Shown: one piece after another, positions 8,389 to 19,410 of the stretch
Layout of the letters: each line of letters starts with the position of its first letter
Numbering within the stretch: position 1 is the stretch's first letter
NCBI GenBank assembly: GCA_049999805.1
Contig: JBNGIO010006455.1
Coordinates: forward strand, 1-39,558
DNA length: 39,558 nucleotides
Source of the DNA: Folioceros fuciformis
Lineage: Eukaryota; Anthocerotophyta; Anthocerotopsida; Anthocerotales
Direction: 5' to 3'
Notes under the pieces: model-generated
What the model saw: the letters and a program-made list of their open reading frames with translations, nothing else
Told to the model about the DNA's origin: nothing
The model's database searches: none
Made by a program: the position numbers and the translations under genes

Positions 8389-11026
8389 TCAACTCACTTG
8401 TTCTCCAATCAGGTCAAGCCCCACAGCCAGGAAAGCTAGTCCTTGGAAAAGGAGGAAATAGAAGTGCACACCTTTAGCTGATAGTAAGCTCCTTGCTGAC
8501 GCAGTCAGCAGCAAAAATGATAAAGTGAGCTCCTTCCTGTACAGTCGGTTCGTCTTTTTCTTCAAAAAGGGCACTGGACTAGGTGCACCCTGCTGCTGTG
8601 ATTGCTTACCCATACCTTCCAGGTTCAATGCTGATGCCCCACGACGGTGGCCAGCCAACGATAACTCAGCATCCTCTTCTGTCTCCTTCTGGGCTATGGC
8701 CAGGAGGTCTGCCTCCGACGATCGTCCCATCTTCTTGGTGACAACCCACTCATAGGCACTACCGAGTTGGAAAAGTCCCGACACCATGGCATTGAACTTG
8801 GTAACAGACATGGTGTTCTCAAACAACAAGTAAGGAACGAGGAACGGAAAAGACTTCGGAGCAGGTAGAACATTCAGGAAGGACATCAGGGCAGGTATGT
8901 AGCACACCACCCACAGGGGAAGGTGAGCCTCAGGGACAAACATGGTCATGGGTAGAATGATGCAGAAAAGAGTGAACGAGTAGAAGGGAAGAATCAATTT
9001 CCTCAGGAGGAAGAAGAGGAAGATAAGATTGGCTTTCTTTGCAAGAGAAATCTGCGCCAATCACACGGAAACACAAAGAATCAGCAAACGTAACAGAACA
9101 ACCTAGTGACTGTGACACTATCAAAATAGAGCGCTGCTTTCCAATTCAAACTCCACCCACCTCTGATTTGATGATATCGGGCAGGCAGAGACGGAACAGC
9201 TGCATCGGACCAGAGTGCCATCGATGCTGCTGCTTTCTGTACGCCTCGTACGACTCTGGGAGTTCACAGATGCACTGCGCACAGAGGGACACAGGATCCA
9301 AAATAGTCAGGATCTACGAACCACAATTCACCTGCCAAAACGGCTTGACGAGGGTGATCACATGCAAGTGATGAGGGTGTTACCTTCACGTCATTCAGAA
9401 AAATAAACTTCCAACCCTTCAGGTGAGCTCGCACAGCGATATCCATGTCCTCCACAGTGGTCCTTTCCAGCCAACCGCCCGACTCTTCCAGAGCTTTGAT
9501 TCTCCAGACGCCTGCTGTTCCGTTGAAGCCGAAGAAGTTGAGAAATACCCCATTCACTTGCTGCTCCACTTCAAAATGGAATGACAAGTTGATATTCTGT
9601 AATCGTGTCAGCAAATTCTCGTCCCTGTTGATGAACGCCCACCGAGTCTGCACAAGGCCCAGCTCTGGATTGTCCTGCAGAAGACAAAAAAGTCAGAGAA
9701 TGCACAAGCTCAGTGTCTGGCCACTATCAGAACATCAAGGAGACAACCCTCCTCAGAAGCTGGTACTGAACATACAATGAAATGGGGAACAGTCCGCTTG
9801 AGGAAGTCAGGCTGAGGTTGGAAGTCAGCATCGAAAATGGCAACGTATTCATAAGCCTTGACGTAGTCGCACATCATTCCAGCTTTCAAGTTTCCAGCCT
9901 TGTAACCAGTTCGATTGCGCCGGTGCCTGTAAACAGCGTGCACGCCCTTGAGGGACCATTTCTGCACCTCCGCCTTGATGAGTTCTTGAGTGGACGGGTC
10001 ATCTGAATCGTCCAATACTTGGACAAGCATTTTAGACCTGGGCCACTCCATATTGCAGACTGCTGCCAGAGACTGCTGGTAGACCTGCGAAGTCAGGGAC
10101 ACAAGAAAACTGTCAGACCCACAGACGAAGCTACCACACCACATCCTTGTGAGCAGGACGCAGTTCATGGAGAGCACTGGGCTACCAAAGATCTGAAGGT
10201 CGTGCAGCACAAAACGACACAGCCGTGGTCCACAGGCAAGGAAGGACTAAACAGAAAAACCAAAGGCAGGGCCCCGAAGCAATCCATGGAAGCCTGTGCC
10301 TACCTCTCTCTCGTTGCACATTGGTATCTGAACAAGAACATGCGGGTAGGCGGCATCCGGATTCTCCACGTCATCCGGCGTGTCGAATGAAGCCACCTTA
10401 GGCACAGGAGCCACGCGCCTATACTTGATCCAGATACAGCCCAGGCAGAGCAGCAGCCTGTCCGCAGACTGGACGAGGAAAAGAATGATGCAAGCGTCCG
10501 CCAGGAGCTGCAGCGGAGGTGCTATGTAATTGGAGCGCAGAAAGATCCAGGACAGATAGATGACATGCGGCAGGCTCTGAACTTCCACCACCGTGGGCAT
10601 GTGAAGATGGGGCCGAGTGAAGTGCCAACCCTTGAAGTAAGCCAGTATCTCCACACCCAGCATGACGATAGAGAAGAACAAGAAAATCCTGATGCAGTGA
10701 TAGAGCCTTCCCTTGTGCGGCTTGTCCGACGGAGGCGGCACTCCTTCCTGAAAAATAAGGCGCTTCTTCACAGCAGCAAGCACGGTCCAGAGCCCCATAG
10801 CGAGCCAGGCGACGCAGCCCGCCGCCCGGTGGGCCTTGAGCATGAGCACCCAGGTGAGCTGCTTGGTATTCTTGTCCCGATTCTTGTCAGCCTCAAAGAC
10901 TCCAGCCTTGGGGCTCTGCAGCTCCAGCATGGACCAGTTAGGATTCTCCATCTTCACCACCACGGGCGTGCCTCTGTGCGCCTCCTTCGTCCCCAACCAC
11001 TCCCCTATATTAAAGCTAGGTGGCAT
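8389..11026 (-). CDS. CSLC: Cellulose synthase-like C, xyloglucan beta-1,4-glucan synthase (GT2), five exons
   Basis: Model: exons 11026-10304, 10084-9776, 9674-9384, 9274-9161 and 9051-8389, all phase 0 with GT-AG introns of 219, 101, 109 and 109 nt, giving 699 residues, the normal CSLC length. The start [12 protein letters not shown] with [15 protein letters not shown] is the family N-terminus. Catalytic GT2 motifs are all present: LDDSDD, DADFQP, VEDMD and the QQHRW box, the last within the 114-nt exon 4. Membrane segments occur before the catalytic loop (exon 1) and after it ([18 protein letters not shown] and following, exon 5). CSLC enzymes are Golgi proteins that make the xyloglucan glucan backbone and work with XXT xylosyltransferases. 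An XXT gene lies upstream on the same strand. Exon 2 ends with Ile where other CSLCs mostly have Lys before the splice. Family is certain; the subgroup is not. Confidence 0.96.
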
Positions 11027-12044
11027 TGTGACAGTTTCTCCTTATCAACCGCTCCCCCAAGCACAGTCGCAGAATCAGGGTGAGAGGAGGAGCTCCGCAA
11101 CCGAAACCGCTGCAGCCCGATCTCCTACGTGCATGCGGCAGCAGGCGCGGAGGGCGAGGCTGGCACGGCCAGGCGGCCCATCCCGAGCTTCCCGCACCGC
11201 ACCCAGGCCGTATCCGCGACAACAGGAAGTGGTGAGCAATCCGCGTCCGGGCTGGAGCATCCCCCGCCGTCCCGGATTGAACCCGAGGCCACGAAATGTG
11301 CACGCAATGCCGCCCCGGATCCGGCGAGCCCAGCAGGCGGTCAGCTTCCAGGAGCGGGGGCCCTCCTGGGCGCCATCGCCGCGGCAATGCCGGGAGCCTA
11401 AGGCGTCCCTCCGGAGGCGCACTCTCCAGGCAGGACCCGAGATGGGAGACGAGGGCAGCACAGGCACGGCAGAGGCGGAGTAAAGAAGGCTGGGTGCAGG
11501 GGAGGAGGCGGGCGGGAGGGACAGGGACTGCGAGGGACGGCGGGCGAGCAAGCAAGGAGGCAGAGCTTTCTGGCGCACCAACCGGGCCGGGCGTGGGAGA
11601 GACGAGGAGCAGGAGAGGAGGAGGAAGCAGGAGCGATGATGAGCGAAGAGGAGGGTGCAACAGCAGACAACAGCAACGGGCTACCAGTCGGCGTCCTGCC
11701 GAACGCAGCTCGCTGTGATGCCGGCCCCTTCCCACACCGCACCTCACCGCATCGCACTGCACTGCTCTGCTCGGCTCTGCTCGTCTCCACTGCTTCTGCA
11801 GCCGCGTTCAGCCTGGCTTCTCACTCCATAGCCCGCCAGCCTGCCACGCCCTGAAGACCCAGAGAGAGAGGAAATAGAGAGAGAGTGCAGAGAGCAGTGT
11901 GGGAACCTGGACCGGGCTGTGCCGGTCTCGGTGACAGCAAAGAAAGGAGAGCCGACGCCAGCTGGCTGCCCGACACTCTCCCATTGCTGCCCGGTTTGAA
12001 AGTTGGTTTGTCCCGTTGAGCTGTCTTTTACCGTGGTGCCGTGG
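11027..12044 (-). promoter_or_regulatory. CSLC upstream region: GC-rich leader and a CT/GA tract
   Basis: The first ~800 bp upstream of the CSLC start are very GC-rich and carry long ORFs on both strands that show no family features. At 11861-11894 there is a GAGAGA-type run (CT-rich on the gene's strand), typical of plant core promoters and 5' leaders. A similar run sits upstream of the XXT gene. No TATA box was identified with confidence, so the transcription start is not placed. Confidence 0.4.
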
Positions 12045-12077
12045 CCATGGCCCATGGCCCATGGCCATGGGCCATGG
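12045..12077. repeat. Perfect 33-bp palindrome (15-bp arms, 3-base centre)
   Basis: The left arm CCATGGCCCATGGCC is followed by CAT and by its exact reverse complement, GGCCATGGGCCATGG. The sequence is built of CCATGG units and can form a cruciform or a stable RNA hairpin. It lies about 1 kb upstream of the CSLC start codon. Confidence 0.9.
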
Positions 12078-15000
12078 ACCCTATTTCTCGTTATTATTCA
12101 GTCTGCGTCGCCCACCACCTGCCGTGCCTGCTCGGCTCCCTTCCCTCGAAGACAAGCGCGGAGTTTGCAAATTCGCATCTGGCCCCCCATAAGCAATCAT
12201 GGTTTTCGCTGCTTCAACTACCATTGCCATCGCAGCCAGATTCATTCAAAGCGCACACTCATTCGCAGTCACGTAATTTCCATTACACATATGTATGAAT
12301 GAAGACGCCCATAACAAACCACTTCTTCTTCTTCTTGTTCTTCTTCTGCTCCTTCCAAGCTCTTATGATGTCACGTCCAGCTGGTGATGATGCAAGGATG
12401 GCAAGGCAAGACAAGGCCATGTACATATTATCACCTTGCCCGGTGGAGAGCCAGGAATGGAGACGTATGTCGGTACACCCATTCAAGTTTACTGTGTGTG
12501 TGTGAAACACCTGGAATGTCCATGCTTTCACCTCGGTGCAAATTGCATGGTACTGGTTTCCATGACGGAACACCGTCACCGTCCTTGGTGGCCTTAACTA
12601 GATTTCTTTCTGTACCCCTTTCGGCATAGAGAAAGCAATACAAATTCATGAGAGAGTTGCACGATGTGGGGGGCCAGGGACCTTGGTTTTTTGCTCGGGT
12701 GGTGTGGACTGGACTCCGACTGGGAGCAGATAATTGGAGGGTGCCGGAGATGGTGGTGTTGCAGCACGGTGCAAGGGCTGGTGGTGGACCAGGTACCCAG
12801 CGACCCGGGAGCACCACGAGCAGGGAAGGGGAGGGAGAAGAAGAGGGAGCAGCCTTTACGAGCTCAAGAAACGCAACCTTGTTTCCTAGCAGTTTCTCTT
12901 GCAATCGCCCTTGTGGTCGTACAAGGCAGACAGAGCTGGCAAACTGGGTCCTGGATCTCACGGCCAACTCGGCTTTGTGGGCCGGTCCAGTTCAGTGGCA
13001 GATGCCTCCGAGCGCAACTGGCTCTTGAAACCGACACGTAGCCCGGCCCTGCCGTTGTGCATATGCAAGCCATGCATCGGGGTTGGAACTTGGGGCTCGG
13101 GCTCGGGCTCGGCTCCGTCGGGAGGGGACGACGGGCGCGGCCCCCGATTCCAAGCCGTCCCTAGGTGAGAATTCCAGTTCCGCGTTCCTTGCCGGCGGAA
13201 CAACCCAGGAGTCCATAATACCACGCAAAACCTGGAACCAACCCCGGCCCCGGTTTCCAGTCAACCTGCGCTGCTGCGACTTCTCTGCTCACCTTCACCC
13301 CCTGACTCCGCCCCTGGAAACGGCCCGGGAAGAAGCCGTGCTGACAAAGAGAACTGGAAAGCCAAAAAGAAAAGAAACAAACACAGCAGAAGAGGTCTCT
13401 CAGTGCGCCACCATTGATAAATCATAGACTCGTTCCTACCCAGCATTCATCTCCAGTACACGACGCCATTATCGGGATGTCAACTTGCGAGTCTCTCCCT
13501 CTTAAGGATACGTTTCCCGCCCGCTCAAGTGTGGGATTAGCACAGCATCCGCTATGTGGTGTGGCGGTGTTTGCGTTACGACACGAGACGAGGCCGAGAC
13601 GTTTCTGGCTTTCCCGCTCAGGCAATTAATGAGCAAGTAAGGAGCGGTGCAGCGTTAATCAGGCGGGGGGATCTGGTGGACTGGATCCCGGAATCTGGTC
13701 ATGCGAGACGCTTGGCGAGGGGCATGGCAGACTCGTTATTTGAGGCCACAGCCTTTGTGTATTGCATGTGCTTGCGCAGGCAGGCAGGCAGGGAAGGCAG
13801 TCGCGCACGCAGGCGGCCGGTTCTCTCCCTCCTGCTTCTTCCTTCCTCTGCTTCACCCTTCTGCTCGGCTGCCTCTCCCCTCTCCACCGACAGCACGGCA
13901 CGTGTGGCAATCGCACATTGCCTCCTGTAGGACCGCCTTTACCTTAACTTGGGGCTGACCGTTAAAGCCCACAACGGCCCGAAGCCCACGGTGGGGCCGC
14001 GCACGCCCCGCCCCTCCCTTCCCCGCCCCGTTCGCAGTTTCCCGTTCTCCCAGTATGCGACCTTGACGTACCAGTACGTATGCGGGCCTATACCTAAACC
14101 ATGCATACACCCTGCCGTACGTATTCTACGCCACCGTGGCCGTACAAGTCACACCTTGATGCCATCACGCCCTGCCCTGCCCTGCCCTGCCCTGACCTGC
14201 ATACAGAACGTACTACCCGGCGTGGGCTCGCCCCACGCCTTCCCTGGATTGTGCCTTTTCCGTTTTTCTTTCATGTTAAAACATCACTTACTTATCCTAA
14301 ACAGATTTATAAATGTAGTTTTAATTATTTGATACATGAATCATTAGTCTTACAATCTTGGTGAACTAGATTAGCATCAATCAATAAAGACTTGTCCCAC
14401 TCCTTTCACACAAAACAACATGATACAAGGAAGGACTTCGAGAGATGTTGCGTGTACTTGAATTTACCCACACAAGTTCGCTAATTGTACTACTCTTGAT
14501 GCGATCACACGGAGTCACATTAATTTCTGTTTCCCCTCTCAATTTAAGGGTTGTGTTGCTCTTGCTACAAGTCGTGCTCTTTGATTCGGGTATGATGGTG
14601 TGACATCAATGCTTTACTTACCTCTCACTCCTCTTACTTCGAGACTTGTATTGGGCTCTTTCTTGTTTCACTGGCTTTACCATCTTTAAGACCATTGGTT
14701 CCGTGCAGCTTTTAATCCATAGTGTGAATGTCATTTTTTCTGTGTCCTTACCTTCCCTCATGTTTCAGTACAGTACACGTGCAACAACGAACTACAATCA
14801 AGTAGTGTTTGAACATTCTTTGACATTGTCTTTGTTTGTAGTGAGTGGTTGCGAGTACACGAGAAGACTTTCAAATTGGAAGACCTTAGGTTATGATCAA
14901 GTAAGAATTTATTGAATGGTTTCTCCGAGAAGGAATCTTCGTTAAATGGCGTCACTCTTGAGTGTATGTATGTGCTAGTATGTCACTTTCTCCATCTATG

Positions 15001-15992
15001 ACAGCCTCTAGCAATGTGTGATAGAGTGGCTCCATTTCTTTGTCAACTTGGATTACAGCATTACTTTTCCGAGGTCAAAATGAGGATTCTTCATGGTATG
15101 ATTTGGAAGTGAAGGAGTTAGCACCTTTGATCATTCATATAATATCTTGGGTGAGAGTGTCTGTCAAGTTTATGAGTTTCTTATGATTGATACACTTCAT
15201 AGTTCCATCCCTCACTAAGTACTTAAAAACATAATACTTTTCATCTTGGACTAGCCAACCATTCAAGCAAAGATGCAAGATTTCATGATGTGTGCAAAGA
15301 AGAGCTGTAAATTGGGAGCTGAGAGACATGTCCTTCAAGATCAGAAGGTCATGTAAAGGAGTATAAACCTGGTTTAAGGAAACCATGAGTTTAATCATGG
15401 AATTTGAGCTACTTCTCAGAAGCTTTCACGAAATTTTGAAAATACTCATAGATACTAACAGAGTAGGTATGTATACACAGTCTGTACTAAAAACCTCTGA
15501 AATGGTTAACTTGGTTCTTTGATTCCCAGTTTCCTTCTATGATCCATTCCCTTTCTCAATCAACTCACCAGAAATGGACTAGGTACAGCAAATGTGGATG
15601 GGATGCATGACCCCATGCCAGGAGAGAGACGTCGACCGTCCGCCGGCTAGCAGCGGTAATCCGCACCGACAGCCGTGAGAGACGTTGAAGGGCGCTGTAG
15701 GGTCGTGGGGCCGGGCCGGCCAGGCACCGTAGGTGTGTGGTTTGAGCTAACCTGACGTGAGGTTGTGCGGGCCGACTTCGTGAGCCTCGTCTCGAGTGCA
15801 TCTAGGAGCAAGGATGATGATGGGAAGGAACCCGGACTCGGCGGGGTCTGGGCCCGGGGGCCCTGGCCCTGGCCCTGGCCCTGGCCCTGGCCCGGGGCGG
15901 GGGCGGGGGCGGGTAACAAAACAGCACATGCTCTAGAATTGTCCAGTCCGCAAACTGCAAGCACAATTTGAGGCAAAAGGGTACGAAAGTCT
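12078..15992. other. Gene-poor stretch between CSLC and XXT; simple repeats, AT-rich island
   Basis: No ORF here shows a recognisable family. Contents: a (CTT)n microsatellite at 12322-12348; a GGGCTC triple repeat near 13095-13112; a (CCCTG)5 run at 14170-14194; GC-rich DNA to about 14240; then a sharply AT-rich island from about 14270 to 15560 with no coding signal; GC-rich DNA again from 15590. The AT-rich island contrasts strongly with both flanks and may be an inserted, decayed element, but I see no terminal repeats. Confidence 0.5.
15855..15913 (+). repeat. (CCCTGG)n run joined to a G-quadruplex-type tract
   Basis: A GGCCCT/CCCTGG hexamer run (about 15861-15893) passes directly into four G-runs separated by single C bases (15894-15913: G4, G5, G5, G3). 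Four runs of at least three G with one-base loops is the classic pattern for a very stable parallel G-quadruplex on the plus strand. On the minus strand it is a C-rich i-motif-type tract. Confidence 0.85.
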
Positions 15993-16055
15993 GGCTCGAG
16001 TCTTAAGACGAGACTTCACCTCGTGGAGGGGAGCGCTGAATCACTAGACTACACA
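15993..16055 (-). other. tRNA-like fragment with pol III A- and B-box-like motifs (possible SINE head)
   Basis: On the minus strand TAGTCTAGTGATTCAG (16051 downward) resembles a tRNA A box, and GACTCGAGCC (16002 to 15993) resembles a B box with about two changes. The spacing of about 35 nt is right for a tRNA-derived SINE head. The cloverleaf does not fold as a standard tRNA, so it is not called as a tRNA gene. It could be chance. Confidence 0.3.
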
Positions 16056-17423
16056 TGTTGTTCTCTTTCAATGACGCATTGTTTCATCATAAATACTAAG
16101 CACGGGCCCGATTACGGCACAGGCGCAATCTGGCGTGGGTGCCACAGTCTCTGTTACCTTGCAAGAGGTGCACCGTCCGCAAGTCAGAGAAAGAAGGGCT
16201 GAGAGGAGAGTAGAGGAGAGCAGAGCAGGAACTCCGCATACGCATCCACAGCTGGGTCGCTTTGGAACTGTGGAATGATGGCCTGCTCCTTGCTGGGTGT
16301 GTCAGGATTCGACTTCTGCCTTTGGCTGGCTGGCCTCACATGTTTCTGGGCGATGCCACTTTCTCCCACCTGTGACTTCAGCAGCTTACACAAGGTGGCC
16401 TGGCCCTGGTCTGGTCTGCTCTGGTCTGGTATGGTGACCAGCAGGCGAGGTGAAAGAGTCCAGTAGAGGTAGATCGGAGTCACCGGACCCGGAGACGTAT
16501 GGTAGTTGCATGAGCAACAGACAAGGAATGCCATGTGGAGAAAAAGTAAAGCAAACAGCATGTGACAGCGCCCTAGATACCTGAGGCGTCACTGCATGGG
16601 AGGCCGCGAACACAAGTCCATGGACATTGATCGGGGCGTCCACTGCCACTGTCCACGCCCTCTCATTTACATAACGAAACACACACTCAAACAGCAGAAG
16701 GTGCGATTGTTGCCCAGAAAAGCGCGCGTCTCCAGTACTTTGTAGCGTGCCCCACAGCGTCCAACCGGAGACTGGAACGTAACGTAGCTTCCACCAATTT
16801 TGGTGACACTTTACTTTTGCAAAGGCTGTCACTGGAGTCATAGTGTAATCACTCGCACAGCACAAGTACAAGTGACAGCAAGGGATGCGTCGTTTAAAAC
16901 ACCCAAGTACAGAACGCCCACACATTTATTTTACCCGGTAAGCAAATAATAAGTTCATCCGGACCTTTGCACATCTACAGGCCCACACATGATACCGAAA
17001 ACGAAAAGAGGCTTTCGGAGCGGTTGGGTCTTCCATAGTGACTTGCTACCTAAGTCGTAAGGATCTAGGTACACGTTGGGCTTCTGACCTGGTTTAGTGG
17101 TCCTTAGTGACGCGATGCCGGCAGAACAGCTGGAATCTGCCGACTGCCAAAGAAAAGCTAAAAATAAGAACAAAGTGCTGGTCGACAGCACTGAGACAGC
17201 CTTCACATCGGCGATCAGCAAATAAGTTAGCAGCTGCTCAAAGAGACAACATGGAGCTTGCAATCTCATCCTCGAACTCCTACTCGGCCTATCCTACATG
17301 GTTAGCAATTGACATAAATTATCCAAGTCCAGACTGGCGTAGGGCATGTACAGAGGGAGCGGAGCTCTTCCTTGCCGCAGCTGAATTGCCTCTGGTGCAC
17401 CCGACAAGGAGCCCTGAAATAAA
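16056..17423. other. No recognisable gene; probable XXT 3' flank
   Basis: Several ORFs up to 180 codons occur on both strands, but they overlap, lack motifs and read like translated non-coding DNA. The part near 16900-17423 is the likely 3' UTR of the XXT gene, whose coding sequence ends at 17424. Confidence 0.45.
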
Positions 17424-18722
17424 TTAACGATGAGAAGCGACGTCACGGTCTAGAGGATTCGATGACTCGTTTCTGATCCGCTTCACTTTGTGGGAGCCCA
17501 GGCTGCGGTGTTGGAAACCCAATGCCTCCAACACCTGGTTGTCAGCGAAGTTGAAAGCACGCTCCATATGCTTCAAGCACCGCTCAATCGGGTAGTCTCC
17601 GTACTTCCCACACGGCTTGCAGCCAACAAAGTGCGTGACAAACGGCCATCTATGATCACCAAAACCTGGATGACTATCCGCCATCATCTCTTCGTACCTT
17701 TCCACCAGGATCTCCCAGTAACCATGCAGGTAGTAGGAGTTCTCTAAATAAACCTTGGGCGACCACTTCTCTTTCTGCGTGATCAATAAATAAATGAGAG
17801 CCGACTGGTCATCCGCCTCGAACTGAGGACGACCATCCAAAAACTTGCTCAGAACCTTTCCGGCCTCATCGCGTATAGCACCCTTGGGCCCCATGGGAGC
17901 CCAGGCGTCTAGCATATCCAAAGACCACTGGCAGTTCCGAAGTAGGAAGCTACCAGTATTCAGTCCTATCCAGCTCTTTGTCTTGTATACGAGGTCATCC
18001 CACCCGTGCAACACGAAGTTGTAGTCCGTGTAATTGTCCACCGGCAGATTGAACACCATGTCTGTGAAGAGGGCATCGCTGTCCATCCACCATATCCACT
18101 CGACCTCCGGATGTGTCAACATCAGCTTCCGCAATAGGGGCAGCTTAGACCAGTATCCGGCCATCTTGTGATCCAAGAAAGCCATGTTGTAGACGATTTC
18201 CATGTCGTGCAGGCGGCAGTAGTCGATCTTGTTCTTCAACGCCTTGAGAAGATAGTGATCGCCAATGGAATTTTCACACGGCTGGGGAGACGATCCAGAA
18301 ACCAACAAGACCCGCGGCTGCCCCTTCTTATTGAACGTCATACCCGGATTCTTCTCCAGCCAAGACTGGCGTTGCTCATTCCAATCAGATATCTGCGGGC
18401 CCAGGCTGTAAGGCAGCCCCGAACTGGCCGCCTCCTCCGCCTGCTCCTCCCAGTCCGTAGGATCCGAGAGGTCGATCTTGACCTCAGTCAGAGTGCGTAC
18501 CGGTTCCCGCACCAGAGCAACATCCTGTGCAGCAAATCCCGCCTCCTGAGTCTGATGGCTCTGGCTCAGCATCAGCGGCCCCCGTAGCACCATCACGGTC
18601 ATAAAACCCGCGAACAAAGTCAGGCACAGATTCTTGAACCCCTTCACAATACCCCTCCCCCGCGGACTGCGCATAAATCTGTTCACGCTCCATCCTCCTC
18701 GAGATGCCCTTAGCAGCGCCAT
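17424..18722 (-). CDS. XXT: Xyloglucan 6-xylosyltransferase (GT34), intronless
   Basis: The frame is open upstream to 18782, but the first ATG is at 18722, giving 432 residues, close to the ~450-460 of flowering-plant XXTs. It is a type II Golgi protein: a short basic cytosolic end (SPRGRGIVKGFKN), one membrane anchor near residues 30-48 (LCLTLFAGFMTVMVL), a stem, then the GT34 domain. Family marks are VLLVSGSSPQPC, the DxD sugar-nucleotide box in WIWWMDSDALFTDM, LHGWDDLVY, NTGSFLLRNCQWSLD, DDQSALIYLL, YYLHGYW and FVTHFVGCKPCG. The enzyme transfers xylose from UDP-xylose to the O6 of glucose in the glucan made by CSLC. It is followed on the same strand by a CSLC gene. No intron is needed to keep the domain intact. 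The end of the stem is variable, so substrate register (XXT1/2 or XXT5 type) is not assigned. Confidence 0.96.
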   Translation of the reverse strand: MALLRASRGGWSVNRFMRSPRGRGIVKGFKNLCLTLFAGFMTVMVLRGPLMLSQSHQTQEAGFAAQDVALVREPVRTLTEVKIDLSDPTDWEEQAEEAASSGLPYSLGPQISDWNEQRQSWLEKNPGMTFNKKGQPRVLLVSGSSPQPCENSIGDHYLLKALKNKIDYCRLHDMEIVYNMAFLDHKMAGYWSKLPLLRKLMLTHPEVEWIWWMDSDALFTDMVFNLPVDNYTDYNFVLHGWDDLVYKTKSWIGLNTGSFLLRNCQWSLDMLDAWAPMGPKGAIRDEAGKVLSKFLDGRPQFEADDQSALIYLLITQKEKWSPKVYLENSYYLHGYWEILVERYEEMMADSHPGFGDHRWPFVTHFVGCKPCGKYGDYPIERCLKHMERAFNFADNQVLEALGFQHRSLGSHKVKRIRNESSNPLDRDVASHR

Positions 18723-19410
18723 TCCGAGAGCGAGAAGAGCTCCGTCCGATGCCCTACCCCACCGAACGAGCCCGGAGTCCACAGATCAGCCAACGAACAG
18801 CTCAACTCAAGCACCGGAACCACACCACAGCCCGTCCCAGCCTCAAAACACATTAGCAAACTCCCCCGCAAGCCTACTGCCACAACCATCCGCAGGCATC
18901 CTCCGAAGACTTACGACAGCCATCGATCTTGCTCACCAGATGCTCAGGACCGCCCCCCGCCTGCAGCCTCAAGTCCCCCGTTCCCGCCGCCCTTGCACCG
19001 ACGGCAAGAGCGACAGCATTGCTACAAAGCAATGCCCCCGCGCCCGCAGATGAACCAAGGCCTCCAACCGGAGCCGGCCCAGCGATAGGCGTGAGCCCGA
19101 CCTCAGCAATTGCGATCCCGGACGATCCACCAACCGGCCTCACCCGCCGCCTGCCGTTGGGGAAGAGAGCGCCTCCGCGCGGCTGAGCGAGGAAGAGCTG
19201 GAGCCGTTGTGGCGGTGATAGGTTGCTGTCCTAGAGCTACCGCTGCAGTGTCGCCCTCGCTCGCCTTCGCCTTCTCGGTCGCCCTCTTGCTCTTGCTGGC
19301 TAGCTTTCACTCGATCTCGGACTCTGGAGCACAGCAGGCGGCGAGAATGGCTGGAGGAGAGAGAGGCGTGGCGCGGGAGAGGGGGGAGAGAGAGTAGAGA
19401 GAGACACAAC
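18723..19410 (-). promoter_or_regulatory. XXT upstream region: GC-rich leader with a CT/GA tract
   Basis: The region is GC-rich without a credible ORF. At 19385-19405 a GAGAGA run (CT-rich on the gene's strand) is followed by a sharp change to less GC-rich sequence. This resembles the CSLC upstream layout (GC-rich leader, then GA/CT tract 650-850 bp from the ATG). The transcription start is not placed. Confidence 0.4.

Noticed and set aside
11016-11762. Long minus-strand ORF (248 codons) upstream of CSLC, with overlapping plus-strand ORFs
   Set aside because: GC-rich DNA open on several frames at once, Arg/Pro/Ser-rich, no motif. It is best explained as the CSLC leader/promoter.
16386-16925. 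179-codon minus ORF downstream of XXT
   Set aside because: No recognisable domain and an irregular composition; treated as non-coding 3' flank.
17424-18782. Longer XXT start at 18782
   Set aside because: That codon is GTG; the ATG at 18722 gives a normal GT34 length and N-terminal anchor position.
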